Shown one piece after another: positions 11,226-22,668 of a stretch of DNA of 64,000 nt. A model generated the notes under the pieces. The model was given only the letters and a program-made list of their open reading frames with translations. It had not been told where the DNA came from and ran no database searches. The stretch comes from Euphorbia lathyris (lineage: Eukaryota; Streptophyta; Magnoliopsida; Malpighiales; Euphorbiaceae): NCBI RefSeq assembly GCF_963576675.1, contig NC_088918.1, forward strand, positions 31,033,501 to 31,097,500, read 5' to 3'. Made by a program: the position numbers and the translations under genes. The first letter of the stretch is position 1. Each line of letters begins with the position of its first letter.

Positions 11226-11791
11226 TGTAACGACCCGGTCCGGAGTGGGTGGCGCCGGGGTAAGAAGGCCTGAGCAAGGAGCGGCCCTAAGGGATGGCGA
11301 TGGGGGCAGGAATGAACCGAATCCCACATCGGAAATGGAGAGGGAGTGATTGGGGCTTATTAGTAAGATCTGAATCCAATACATGCAGACGCGTTTTAAA
11401 GCCGTGAGGCCCAATGTGTTGGAATTGGGCTAGAGCGGACAATATCTACATGGTATTGGACCAGAGTGTTACAATTGGTATCAGAGCCGACTCTCCACGT
11501 ACGATGTGTGGTTCGGGGACGAACCAGGCGGAAGCTGGTGGGCCTGTAACGACCCGGTCCGGAGTGGGTGGCGCCGGGGTAAGAAGGCCTGAGCAAGGAG
11601 CGGCCCTAAGGGATGGCGATGGGGCAGAAATGAACTGAATCCCACATCGGAAATGGAGAGGGAGTGATTGGGGCTTATTAGTAAGATGTGAATTCAATAC
11701 ATGCAGACGTGTTTTAAAGCTGTGAGGCCCAATGTGTTGGAATTGGACCAGAGCGGACAATATCTACATGGTATTGGATCAGGGTGTTACA
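11226..11791 (+). mobile_element. TRIM retroelement inside AADC copy 1 (TSD gtctg)
   Basis: A 566-bp element with two LTRs of 248 and 247 bp (11226-11473, 11545-11791), each TGTAAC...GTTACA. They surround a 71-bp core. Three bases after LTR 1 comes TGGTATCAGAGC (11476-11487), a perfect match to the initiator-Met tRNA primer site. The 5-bp target duplication gtctg flanks it at 11221-11225 and 11792-11796. The LTRs differ at about a dozen positions, so the insertion is not recent. It has no coding capacity, which fits a terminal-repeat retrotransposon in miniature. Confidence 0.95.
11476..11487 (+). other. TRIM primer-binding site (tRNA-iMet)
   Basis: TGGTATCAGAGC, preceded by AT after the LTR end at 11473. 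It identifies the element as LTR-type despite its size. Confidence 0.85.
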
Positions 11792-11961
11792 GTCTGTACT
11801 CTTGCTGCAGCTAGAGACAGGGCTTTAAAAGTGTTCGGATGGGATCATATCACTAAATTGGTGGTTTACACTTCTGATCAAACACATTCTACCATTCATA
11901 AGGGAGCTAAATTAGTAGGCATCCCATCCTGCAACATTCGTTCACTTCCTACCTCAATTTC

Positions 11962-12083
11962 GAATGGATTTTCATTGTGTCCGCAAACACTGGAGGAAGC
12001 AATTGAAAATGATATAGCCTCAGAATGGATTTTCATTGTGTCCGCAAACACTAGAGGAAGCAATTGAAAATGATATAGCCTCA
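11962..12083 (+). repeat. 61-bp tandem duplication in AADC copy 1
   Basis: Units 11962-12022 and 12023-12083 run from GAATGGATTTTC to GATATAGCCTCA and differ by one base (TGGAGG vs TAGAGG). Copies 2 and 3 have a single unit. Sixty-one is not a multiple of three, so the duplication breaks the frame even without the TRIM. Confidence 0.95.
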
Positions 12084-12821
12084 GGATTCCTGCCTTTGTA
12101 TCTCTGCGGAACTATTGGAACTACTGCTTGTGGAGCAATCGATCCGATTAAAGAATTGGGGAAAATCGCGAACAAGTACAACATATGGTTCCACATTGAC
12201 GCAGCATATGCAGGAAGTGTTTGCATTTGTCCTGAATTCAGGCATTATTTGGATGGAGTTGAATTAGCAGATTCTATAAGTATGAATCTACATAAATGGT
12301 TCCTTACTAACATGACTTGCTGTTGTCTCTGGATTAAACAACCTCGTTTGTTGATTGAATCATTATCAACTAGCCCCGAATTCCTGAGGAATTCTGCTAC
12401 CGAATCAAATGAAGTCATAGACTACAAAGATTGGCAACTTGCACTGAGCAGGCGGTTCATTGCTTTAAAAGTATGGGTTGTGATACGTAGACATGGAGTG
12501 GGGAACCTCATGCACCATATACGCAGCGATGTCATGTTGGCTAAGCGATTAGAATCACTCGTGAAGAATGACAAGAGGTTTGAGATTGTGGTGCCGAGAA
12601 AGTTTTCCTTGGTTTGTTTAAGATTGAAGCCCAAAACCAATGATTTGAATGAGCAATTATTGGAAGTGGTGAACAAGAGCGGACGGGCTTTCATGACTCA
12701 TGGAGTGGTGGGAGGAATGTATTTCATACGCTGCGCCGTTGGATCCACATTGACTGAGGAGAAACATGTAGATGAATTGTGGAATTTGATTCAAGAGAAA
12801 GCGAATATGCTCACTTATTAA

Positions 12822-14600
12822 TTTTTGTAATATTTTTAACACTTCACAATAGTATACTTATATAATCTTAATATATTGTCAATTGAACTATAAAATAAAT
12901 TTTGGCATGTGAGTCCAAAACTATGATTAGAAATGTTATCTATAGCTAAACAAATTAGCTAGCAAAATAATCTCAAACCTAAATTACATTACCAGCCATG
13001 GATTTAGTACTTTTGTAGCTATTAGTTATTTTTTACATTGGGGATTTATATTTTATAGCAATATGTAATTTAATAGCTTAAAAGTTTTAAGTATGATAAA
13101 AGATATTGTAGCTAATTTACAATTTAACCTCAAGTGTTAAATATTTTGTTCGGGCCTTTTCAAAGTTTGTTTTTTAAAATAATAATAATAACAATAAATA
13201 ATGTTTAAAAACAACAATGGATTCGTGAATTATGTTTGAGTATGTGATTTCGTATCGAAAAATTATGTTTATATAATTTATTATGTTCTAATATATTTTG
13301 GTACAATTACTAAAGTATATTTAAAACGTATACGATAATTAAAATATATTTCGAGATTCGTGATAAATTATATTCGAGGTAAATTTTATATGTTATTACG
13401 TAATCAACAATCGTTATGGTTTGAGTTATAATTTGTCAATTAGATTTCATTCTAATCAATTAATCACAAAAAATACACCACAATATAGGCAACACATTGA
13501 TTTTCTGTTGCATTAGGTCATCTATGGTGTAAAGTTCACACCTGAATTTATGAAGATTTACCTAGTTAAAATGTCCAAATTTACATATTTTCCTGGCTTC
13601 CAACTTTCAATTATATATATAGTTTCCTCTTTCTTTCCATTTTCTCATGCTACTGTGTTATTTATTATTGTGGATGTCGATTTTTTTCAATGTGATGTTT
13701 ACACATAAAAACTTTTTATGGAGATATTATATTTTATGATATTCCGAATTGGAGCTATCTTAAGTATACTATCTTGATGATAGTCCTTATTATTATTACT
13801 TTATTAAATTATTAGGATCAAATAAGTTTTTATATGAGGATTTTATTCCATTAAATTCCTAAGTATGGTTTAGAGTTAAATTAAAGTACATGTGTGAAAT
13901 TTTTAATGACAATGGAGCATTTTATGTCCTGTTTGTACTCTAAAATTTTAGTTTTAATGTTTAATATTATTTTCTCTTTAATTTGGTTATACTTAGACAG
14001 TTATACATCATTTGGAGGTTTCAGTCACGGAAGAAATCGATATTAGCAAATCGTTATTATTTTCTCTTTAATTTTTATACGTTACTATATCGGTTCATTA
14101 AATATTGAACCGATATAGTAACGTATAACATTAATGTTATACTTTACTATTTCGGTGACAAAAAAATTTGTCTAATAATAATATTTAACTTTATCTATAC
14201 AATATTTTGAACAAATTAACACTTGGAGTTGGATTAAATTATGAATCTGCGATTTTATATGAATTTTTAACAATTTTAGTTGTATTAAAAGAATATTTGG
14301 TTTCAAATGATTCTGTATTTTGTTGGTAAACTATTTTGAGCAACTTAAATTCTTAGGATTTAATTAAAATATAAATCAGTGTTTGTATACGAATTTTTAA
14401 AAATTATTGTTATATTAAGAGAATATTTGAATAATTGTGATTACTTTTGCGAAATAGTTAATGGAAGGCAAATGGTTTATGATTATGAAATAATTTAGAA
14501 ATTTGATTGTGAAAAAAGATTTGAGTACATTATGATTTTATGATTTTATATCCATCAAGAGTAATCTGGAACAATGATACCGATATTTGAAGATCAGTAA
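12822..14600. other. Duplicated 3' flank of AADC copy 1
   Basis: No gene. About 12822-13470 can be aligned with the 3' flanks of copy 3 (20342-21840) and copy 2 (39400-40110). Shared blocks include AGCCATGGATTTAGTA, TTGTAGCTATTAGTTATTTT and the ATTATATTCGAGGTAAATTT region. The duplication unit therefore extends well past the stop codon. From about 13500 on, only AT-rich DNA is seen, with a hairpin at 14075-14128. Confidence 0.6.
14075..14128. repeat. Perfect 23-bp inverted repeat (hairpin)
   Basis: Arms 14075-14097 and 14106-14128 (core ATACGTTACTATATCGGTTC) are exact reverse complements around an 8-nt loop. A palindrome (GTATAACATTAATGTTATAC) overlaps its right side. A short word (ATTATTTTCTCTTTAATTT) occurs both near 13964 and near 14056. 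It could be a MITE remnant or an inverted-repeat RNA source; the sequence does not decide. Confidence 0.7.
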
Positions 14601-14741
14601 ACTTTTAATTTTACACTTAAATCATAAAATTAGCCTCCAATCTATATCCATAATATTCAATTAACTCTCCAATCAATAAACAACTATAATATAATCTTAT
14701 ATTAGGGTATAATAACTAAAATTAGGGACACGGATGTGACA
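14601..14741 (-). repeat. Truncated 3' LTR of the LARD-like element
   Basis: Matches about 18750-18894 almost exactly and ends GGATGTGACA. Similarity to the LTR stops abruptly near 14600, so the rest was deleted. Confidence 0.75.
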
Positions 14742-16588
14742 ATTCTCCCCACCTTAAAGAATTTCGTCCTCGAAATTCACGTTCTCTAATCTAAATTTTC
14801 TTCCTCAAATAATCTCCAAGATCACAAAGTTATTTCAAATTACCAAGATTTGTCATAATAATTATCGAATCATAAACTCTAATATTTCATCTCACTTCTT
14901 TTATAATTCATCATTATTGATATCTCTATATCAATCATTTATATACAACTCTAAGTAATTCTAAACTTCAACCTAGGTAATTCCATCACCACAATATATC
15001 CACAATAAAACTTCAAATATCATTTCTTCATTTTCTATAATATGATACACTTTTTGTTCATATCCTCCTAGCATTAAACCAAATCTCACTTTAATAAATT
15101 TAAATCACAATTGATTTCATCCATTGCACATATATCAAATATATTTCACCTATCTCCAAATTCTATAGATTGCTATAAAAAAAATCACTGTTGAACCACC
15201 AATATGTACGATATAATATATTTTTCTTAAACTTCGAATAATCCGAATCAATAACTTGCATTAACGTATAATTTACTTCATCATGATAATAATATGTATA
15301 TCTACAAATTTTCACTCTAATCATGATTTATATTATAATCCGCAATCATCATCATCAATAAAAAATAAACCTTATTATCATAATATCATTTCCTATCAAT
15401 AAGACACATTTCATAAAATCTTAATGTCAATATCACTCTTATAATTCTTCATTTAATTCCTCAAATTCAATTGAACTACTAAACTATTTTTTTATATATA
15501 TTCACCACCATATAGACCATTAATCCAACCAAATAAACTTCAATCGTTTCTCCAAACCATATAGTCAAGAAATATATACTACCTAAATTACGATAATCAA
15601 TGTTTTTTTTTTCCTCCAAACTCCAAATGATATCTTTATACATATAGAGTCAATAAAATTTATAATGTCATCCAACTTCCTTATTTGACCTATAAACTCT
15701 CATTTTGATCCTTATATAAACTTAAACTATAATCACACAAACTTCAACTAAAAATTACTTGACCATTATCAATGAAAATACTATATAATTTCAATTGTAA
15801 AAATATACATGTCCTCAACTATTTATGCTAACTCCAAATTAGTGTCTATTATAATCTCCAAAATATTAATCAAACTCTATGATACTTAGTAAAAAAATTC
15901 ATATTTTGTTTTCCTCAAGCTTATATCCAATATCTCCAATTCATCAATTTCTCATTTCCTCGATTACTTATACTTTTAAGAACATAAACCCGTCATGTTA
16001 TTTCAAAGTCTTCTAGCCTTATTTCGCATCTAACATATATAGTTGTAAACTAGCTATTAAACTTTCAAATATCAATTCCAAGTCATACTTAATATCAAGT
16101 ATGTAACCCATATCACCAAATATCAATTAATTTACTAATTTTCATACACCCAATATATTACTAACCATCAAATCTTATTTTTACAACTCACTAACTAGTT
16201 ACTAAAATCCTCCAAAATTTCCAAATTATTTCTTAACTGCCACCAATTATCCACATTCTTCAATTACTATCACTGATTTCTTAGCTATCACCAAATATTC
16301 GTATTCCTCAATCACTATCAATTATTTATTATGTATCACCAAATATCAATATTCCTCATGTTACGATCAACCTTTGGTCCGAAGAATTTAACATATAATA
16401 CCAATTATCAAATACTTTCTTCATTCACACACATGTAAGTATACTACTAACCATCAAATATCATTTTTACAATTCACTTAAGTAATTACTCAAATCCTTG
16501 AAAATTTTAAATTAGTCTTTAGCTATTCCCAAATGTGTGTATGTCTTAATCACTATATTTGCCTTAGGTCCGAAGAAATTAACCTAGG

Positions 16589-16600
16589 GCTCTGATACCA
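16589..16600 (-). other. Primer-binding site (tRNA-iMet) of the LARD-like element
   Basis: GCTCTGATACCA on the + strand reads TGGTATCAGAGC on the element strand, 3 nt from the LTR end. Confidence 0.8.
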
Positions 16601-16603
16601 AAC

Positions 16604-18894
16604 TGTCACATCCGACCCTTAAACGACCTCAATCGGCATCGGGCGTGAGATTAGAAAGACACAATCAACACTTAATAGTCTCCAAATATCATAAATATCA
16701 CTTTTATAGGCATTCCTCATAAATGTATATTCTAAATAAATCAATATGCCAACTACATTAGTGATTCAAGAACCTCAACATTTTTATCAACTCCATCATA
16801 TCACAACCAAAATACTAAGGTTCAAATGATAATTCTAACAATAAGCAATAACTTCCAAATTCTCGCCTATTCGGTCGGTAACCTTCTCTCTATCATGTAC
16901 CTTCTCACCTAAAAGCATTAAAACATTTAAAAAAATGTGAGACAAAAATCTCAGTAAGCAATTATCAACTACATAAAATACTTATACTCAAAATAACTAT
17001 ATTTATAATTAAATTTTCAAAATGCATAATATAAAATTCATATTCTTCAAAATGGACCTTTTATGGACTAAACCATAATAAAATACTTAAAATAGTACAT
17101 TTAACCAAATATGCAATTTAAAATATCAAGCTTGCTATCATTTTTCAAAATAGCACACATAGTCAAAACGTAAATCACTCTATTAAAACACTTAATATAA
17201 AACTCATGTCCAAAATAACTATATATATTTATTTGTTTAAAATCTCAACTATACAAAATAAATAGGTTCGCAATTAACCATTTAATTAAATCAACTGTAA
17301 ATCAATAAATACTTCATAAACTATTTTTCGGTAAATACTTTATAAATCGTATTTTGATAAATATTTCATAAAATGTATTTCAATAAATACTTCACAAACT
17401 GTATCTCAATAAATACTGCATCAACTGTATATCAATAAACACTTCATAAACCATATATCAATAAATATCTCATAAATCGTATATCATTAAATATTTGGCA
17501 AATCGTATATCAATATATACTTTGCAAACCGTATCCATCCGAGAGATAATCCCCGTATGTATCAATCCCCACAATATAATAGAATCAAGATATCTCATAA
17601 TTTTGCCTAACCCGCATGGTCTTACTCAACACTTCTTTGCCATACCCGCTAGGTCTTTCAACTGTGTACACAGGCCGTATTTCTCACTAAATACGGACTT
17701 TAATAAAAACCATCTATCCGGATTACTCTTGATGAATACTAAAAATATTATAATTTCATAATATAATTTAAAATCAGAAATATATTTATATACATATGAC
17801 TCATAAATCAACATCATAATATTTTCTCAATATCTTTATTCAATCCATTTCCAAAATGTTAAATCATACTTCATAAATCAAACAAAAATCACCAATAAAT
17901 AATTTATGGACATACTTATCAATAACTTCAATTTCTTAAAAATAACACATAAATCATCATATATAGACTTTATTTCAATAAATCATAATTTCATCAAAAT
18001 TAATATTTTAATAACCTTTAATTAAAACTCAAATTTACTTTGAGAAATAATTCATAGAAAACCATTCATTTACTCTTCAAAATATCAAATTTTACACAAA
18101 CATTAATCAAATATACTAAGTTCATCAAAACCAAACTTAAATCATGTATACATAAACATATATTATAGGTTGAAATTGACATGCAAATACATATATAATT
18201 ACTTGAACTTAACTTTAGGCTCATGTCAAAAACTAATTCATAAAAACTCCAATTAATCAAATGCATGTCAAAAATCACCACAAAAATTCAATTTTCTGTA
18301 AAATATAGATTTATATATACATATATATACATAAAAACTCAAAAGAGCAGTTGATAATTACTTACCTTAGCACTAATTGAGAGAAAAAACACATTAAAAC
18401 CTCAAATCTTCCCCTCTAATCTGCTTAGGACGAATTGATTCTACAAATCTCCAAATCAAAATCACACCAACCACAATGTGTATTAGGATGTCTACAAACT
18501 ACTGTAAAAAATTGAGCTCGATCCGACGGTGCAAACTCCAGATATCAAATAATGATCAAAACTAGGTGAAATTTGGATAAAATGAAGAACAATGGAGAAG
18601 ATGAGATGAATTCTTTTTTTTTTCTTTTGTGGTAATGATCAGCAGCCATGAGCCACGAAATTGGCTTCTTAAATTATGGGATTTATGTTCCCAATGAGGG
18701 AAAATGTCCCTTTTGATCCCTCTGACATTTAACTTCTTTTAAAACTTACCCTCAACTTTTAATTTTACATTAAATCATGAAATTAGCCTCCAATCTATAT
18801 CCATAATATTCAATTAACTCTCCAATCAATAAACAACTATAATATAATCTTATATTAGGGTATAATAACTAAAATTAGGGACACGGATGTGACA
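16604..18894 (-). repeat. Full 5' LTR (2291 bp) of the LARD-like element
   Basis: Bounded by TGTCACATCC at 16604 and GGATGTGACA at 18894. The last 145 bp (about 18750-18894) are nearly identical to 14601-14741, which defines the LTR pair. It includes the tandem array at 17290-17540. Confidence 0.8.
17290..17540. repeat. Degenerate ~29-bp tandem array inside the LTR
   Basis: About eight or nine diverged copies of ATCAATAAATACTTCATAAA followed by CYGTAT, inside the 2.3-kb LTR. Confidence 0.75.
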
Positions 18895-19513
18895 GACATA
18901 GTCGGGTATTTGCAGGGAAGTGTTGGATAAGACCATATAAGATTAGGCAAAGTTAAAGAGACGTCTCGACTATATGTGTGGTTTATGTATCAATACGTAA
19001 GAGGAGAAACTCTAGAATGGATATAAGGTTTTAAGTGTTTGGTTACGAGTTTGTTTGATAAAATGTTTATTTGATTATGAGTCGCTTTGATAAATAATTT
19101 ATTTCAATACGACTTATTTTGACAAAAATGCTTATACAAAAATATATATTTATATTTGTGATTTGATTTGATAACATGATTTTTATGCTTAAAATTTTTT
19201 ATTGTTGGATTCAATAAAATATTTGTATATGTATCTTATAAAATATATTTTAAGTAGATTATTTGATATGAATTCTTGAATTAAATTCAGGATACTAAAC
19301 ATTGGTTTTTGACCAGTAATAGTATTATGAATAGTAGCAGTTATAAAATACAATCCTATAGTAATAAGTGAAATTTAAAATTAAATTATCAACGTGTAAT
19401 CAGAGTGTCAATGAGTAAACAGAAATATAGATATGCTAACGTAGGTAGAACTACGTGGCTTTGATTTCTGATTTAAAGATTAACAGATGATTTGAGATAC
19501 ATAAGAAGCTTGA
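18895..19513. other. AT-rich segment replacing the 5' part of AADC copy 3
   Basis: No gene or similarity recognised. It lies between the end of the LTR element and the first AADC-like base of copy 3, so it occupies the place of the missing promoter and first about 190 codons. A small hairpin, ACGTAG...CTACGT, is at about 19439-19456. Confidence 0.4.
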
Positions 19514-20341
19514 TAAAATTTAGTAGGAATTCCATAACATTCGTTCACTTTCTACGTCCATTTCAAATGGATTCTCGTTGTGTCCGCAAACACTAGAGGA
19601 AGCAATTAGAAAAGATATCGCATCTTGTATCTCTGTGGAATTATTTGGATTGACTGCTTGTGGAGCAGTCGATCCGATTGACGAATTATGGAAAATCGCG
19701 AACAAGTACAACATATGGTTCCATATTGATGCAAAATATGTAAGAAGTGCTTGCATATGTCCTGAATTCAGGCATTATTTGGATGGAGTAGAATTAGCAG
19801 ATTATATAAGCATGAATCTAGATAAATGGTTCTTTACTAATATGACATGTTGTTGTCTGTGTAGTAAGCAACCTCATTTGTTGATTGAATAATTATCAAC
19901 TAGCCCTGAATTCTTGAGGAATTCTGCTATAGAATCAAATAAAGTCATAGACTACAAAGATTGGAAAATTGCACTGAGCAGATGACTCATTGCTTTAAAC
20001 GTATGAGCTGTGATACGTAGACATGGAACCTCATGCATGATATATGCAGCGATGCCATGTTGGCTATGTGATTAGAATCACTAGTGAAGAAGGATAAGAG
20101 GTTTAAGATTGTGGTGTCAAGAAAGTTTGCCTTGGTTTGCTTCAAATTGAAGCCGAAAACTGATGAATTGAACGGGAAATTATTGGTAGTGGTAAACAAG
20201 AGCATACATGCTTTCACGACTTATGGAGTGGTGGGAGGAATTTATTTCATACGCTGCTCTATTGGATCAACATTGACCGAGGAAAAACATGCAGATGAAT
20301 TGTAGAATCTCATTCAAGAAAAGACTGTTCTTACTTATTAA
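19514..20341 (+). pseudogene. AADC copy 3, 5'-truncated relic
   Basis: Aligns with copy 1 and copy 2 from roughly codon 200 to the stop. Lesions visible against copy 2: loss of the whole N-terminal half, an approximately 13-bp deletion near 19624, a stop where LLIESLS is expected (19890), further stops after [11 protein letters not shown], and deletions near 20030. The PLP motif NLHKW is altered to NLDKW (His to Asp, codon 19821-19823). The loop residue is Phe (PEFLRN, codon 19911-19913), as in copy 1. It cannot be functional. Confidence 0.93.
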
Positions 20342-21849
20342 TTACTATAATATTTTGAACATTTCAAATTAGTATGTCTAAATTTTTATAATGGGCCGGG
20401 ATCAATATTGACCCATCCACTCAAATGATATCAGATGAACCTAATACATAGTCATTTGAACTATAAAAAAAATTTAACTTCTGGTGAGTCAAAATAAGAT
20501 TATAATGTTACTTATAGCTAAAAAAAAATTTGATAGTTTGTCCGATTTTTCGGTTTGAGCTTCGTCAGACACCTTTTAAGTACATTATTAGTTAGCAAAA
20601 TAATTTCAAAAGGCTAAATTATATTATAATAGTCATGGATTTATTATTTTTGTAGCTATTAATTATTTTTTACTTGTACATTTATATTTCTTAGAAATAT
20701 GTAATAGCTTTAATAGTTTAACTATAATAAAAATATGGATAAATAATTAGAAGGTCCCTATATTTTTATTTAACTCACTAGTAGGTCCATCATGTTATTA
20801 TAAGGTCCTTTAATTTTACCTTAATAAACTCTTTAGTCCCTTATTTTTATACATGAAAGTACAAAATTGCCCCTAATTATACAAATAAAATAACTTATCT
20901 TCTAGTATTCAAATTTAATCAAAATAGTTTCAATGAAATTTGTGTAGTATATTTTCACCGAAATTCTTATACTTATGTATATTAATTATAAAAAAAATTA
21001 TATTTCTTATTCTCTTAAAAAAATCACTTTTATAATTTTATATAGTTTCTACTCCTATTTTCATAATTTTTACAATATTTATCATTCATATTGTAATGAA
21101 TAAGTTATACACTACTAAATTAAAATTTATAATTATATGAAAATTAATAAAACAATTAACTAATATTGGAGAGAATATTAATATGAAAGAAAAAAAACAT
21201 AAAATAGGAACAATGGATATTTTATCATTAAAACATATAATAAAGGGTAATTTTGGTGTTTTAAATTTTATTTAGTTTAATTTTACTATTCACTCAAATA
21301 TAAGGACTAAAGAGTTGACGATAATAAAAGCTAAGGGACTATATAATTATTTGTAAAAACACAAGGACTAACTAGTGTATTACGTAAAAACACAGGGACC
21401 TTATAAATATTTACCCTAAAAATATTGTTGCTAATTTACAATTTAACTTCAAGTGATACATGTAGAAAACTCATTTCTACCCGGACCCTTTTTAAAGTTT
21501 TTTTAAAATAATAATAATAATAAACAATGTTTTTAAAAATACCGATAAATTCGTTAGGTAGGAATATGCAATTTCATCTTGAATATAATTTATTAAGAAA
21601 TGATATTTATGTGAATTTATTACGTTCTAGTATATATAAGAATTAAAATATAATTCAAAATTCTTTATAAATTATATTCAACGTAAATTTAATATATTGT
21701 TACATAATCAAGATTTGTTATAAATTATATTCTAAGGTAAATTTTAAATATGATTTCTATTTATAAATTAAATTACATCAATAATAAAATTAATTTTCTA
21801 AATATTTCCAGACAAACAAGTCGAGGAGCAATTAAAGAGAAAATTTTAT
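20342..21849. other. 3' flank of AADC copy 3 with MULE-type insertion
   Basis: Non-coding. It aligns with the 3' flanks of copies 1 and 2, except for the 680-bp insertion at 20737-21416. It is cut at 21849 by the LINE, and the flank continues at about 30183-30290, where AATACATTACAT and AACCCT match 40163-40210 of the copy-2 flank. Confidence 0.6.
20737..21416. mobile_element. Non-autonomous MULE-type element with 9-bp TSD
   Basis: Long terminal inverted repeats of about 150 bp: the left end GGATAAATAATTAGAAGGTC matches the reverse complement of the right end GGGTAAATATTTATAAGGTC. The element is 680 bp long with no coding capacity. The 9-bp target duplication TAAAAATAT is exact at 20728-20736 and 21417-21425, the length typical of Mutator-like transposons. 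The flank of copy 1 (near 13095) shows the uninterrupted site in diverged form. Confidence 0.88.
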
Positions 21850-21888
21850 CATACTTTTGTTATCCTTATACCTAAGGTTAATAATCCT

Positions 21889-22151
21889 ATGGTGGTGAAG
21901 GACCTGAGGCCAATAAGCCTGTGCAATGTCCTATACAAAGTTCTATTAAAGGTCATTGCTAACCGCTTAAAGGCTACACTAAATACTGTAGTAGGGGAAG
22001 AACAGAGTGTGTTTGTACCAGGGCGAGCTATAACTGACAATACAATGATTGCTTTTGAGGTTTTCCACTCAATGAAACATAGACTGAAAGGAAAAAAAGG
22101 GGCCTTTGCGTTTAAGCTTGATATGAGCAAAGCTTATGACAGAATTGAATG
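21889..22151 (+). pseudogene. LINE RT, N-terminal part (before the Gypsy insertion)
   Basis: Reads VVKDLRPISLCNVLYKVLLK, ANRLKATLN and FVPGRAITDNTMIAFEVFHS. It then reaches KLDMSKAYDRIE, where the first RT aspartate lies. It is cut by Gypsy element 1 exactly here, and the next residues are found at 27796. Confidence 0.88.
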
Positions 22152-22668
22152 TGATACAGATTGAAAGCGATAAATGGAGGTTTTAATCGTAAACCAACAA
22201 AGAGGTTCTTCTCTAGCTAAACTAGAAGGAGTGAATCCCAATAAACAAGGTATAAACCTTAGGTTCTCAAAGAGAATGATTTTGATTGATAAAAGTTAGT
22301 TCATCCTTACAAAATGAGGGTTTAAATACATCATCCTAATGATAATAAAAGACAAGGACTACCCCTACTAGGGTTTCAATAAGGCTATCCGTGAAAGGGT
22401 AAAATGGGTGATACGCCCCGACAATCAGTACAATGGTACAGGTACGGATTGTCAGGGTTGTTGGGGAATTACTTCGGGAGGAAGTAAACCTAGAGATTCG
22501 CCCATCCGCCCAGGGTAGATATTGATACGCCTCTTTGTGTACTCCTAGATCCGCCCCGCTCGTATGTCCTGGGGATCCTCCAGCCTCGATATCACCTCCA
22601 TGGGTTTGCTGTCTGAGGATCCGCCAGAGCACGCGTGATCAGTTCTGCCAGTTAGGATGTCCGCATCA
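22152..22668 (-). repeat. Gypsy element 1, 3' LTR
   Basis: 517 bp, TGATACAG...ATCCGCATCA on the + strand. Flanked by GAATG on the left and, on the element strand, preceded by the polypurine tract AAAGAAGGAGAGAA (about 22669-22682). The pol frame runs into this LTR to 22545. Confidence 0.93.

Larger units (their letters stand above)
10732..12821 (+). pseudogene. AADC copy 1, disrupted aromatic amino acid decarboxylase/aldehyde synthase
   Basis: A group II PLP-dependent decarboxylase, intronless like plant TYDC/TDC genes and nearly collinear with the intact copy at 37612. The first 164 codons are open ([11 protein letters not shown]...). A TRIM element then interrupts the gene at 11226-11791. 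The frame resumes after it and is broken again by a 61-bp tandem duplication (11962-12083), which shifts the frame by one. The C-terminal 240 residues are open to TAA 12819-12821. They include HIDAAYAG, the PLP-lysine motif NLHKW (Lys codon 12294-12296) and DYKDWQ. The catalytic-loop residue is Phe (PEFLRN, codon 12381-12383) where the intact copy has Tyr. Phe there is the signature of plant aromatic acetaldehyde synthases. As it stands it cannot give a full-length enzyme. Confidence 0.93.
14601..18894 (-). mobile_element. Non-coding LTR retrotransposon with a 2.3-kb LTR (LARD-like), 3' LTR truncated
   Basis: On the minus strand the order is 5' LTR (18894-16604), primer site TGGTATCAGAGC (16600-16589), a 1.86-kb non-coding interior, a polypurine segment (AAGGTGGGGAGAAT at about 14755-14742), then only the first about 140 bp of the 3' LTR (14741-14601). 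The phrase before the LTR, AATTTCGAGGACGAAATT..., is like that at the pol end of plant Tekay/Del-type Gypsy elements. I therefore infer a non-autonomous derivative of that lineage. The left end is truncated, so no target duplication can be tested. Confidence 0.8.

Noticed and set aside
11446..11760. Antisense 104-residue frame across the TRIM, and a similar one at 10977-11414
   Set aside because: Both follow from the GC-richer LTR sequence being duplicated. The same residues appear in each LTR and no gene family is recognised.
12036..12821. A separate 261-codon decarboxylase gene starting at 12036
   Set aside because: It is the 3' half of the broken AADC copy 1. The ATG is an accident of the 61-bp duplication frame.
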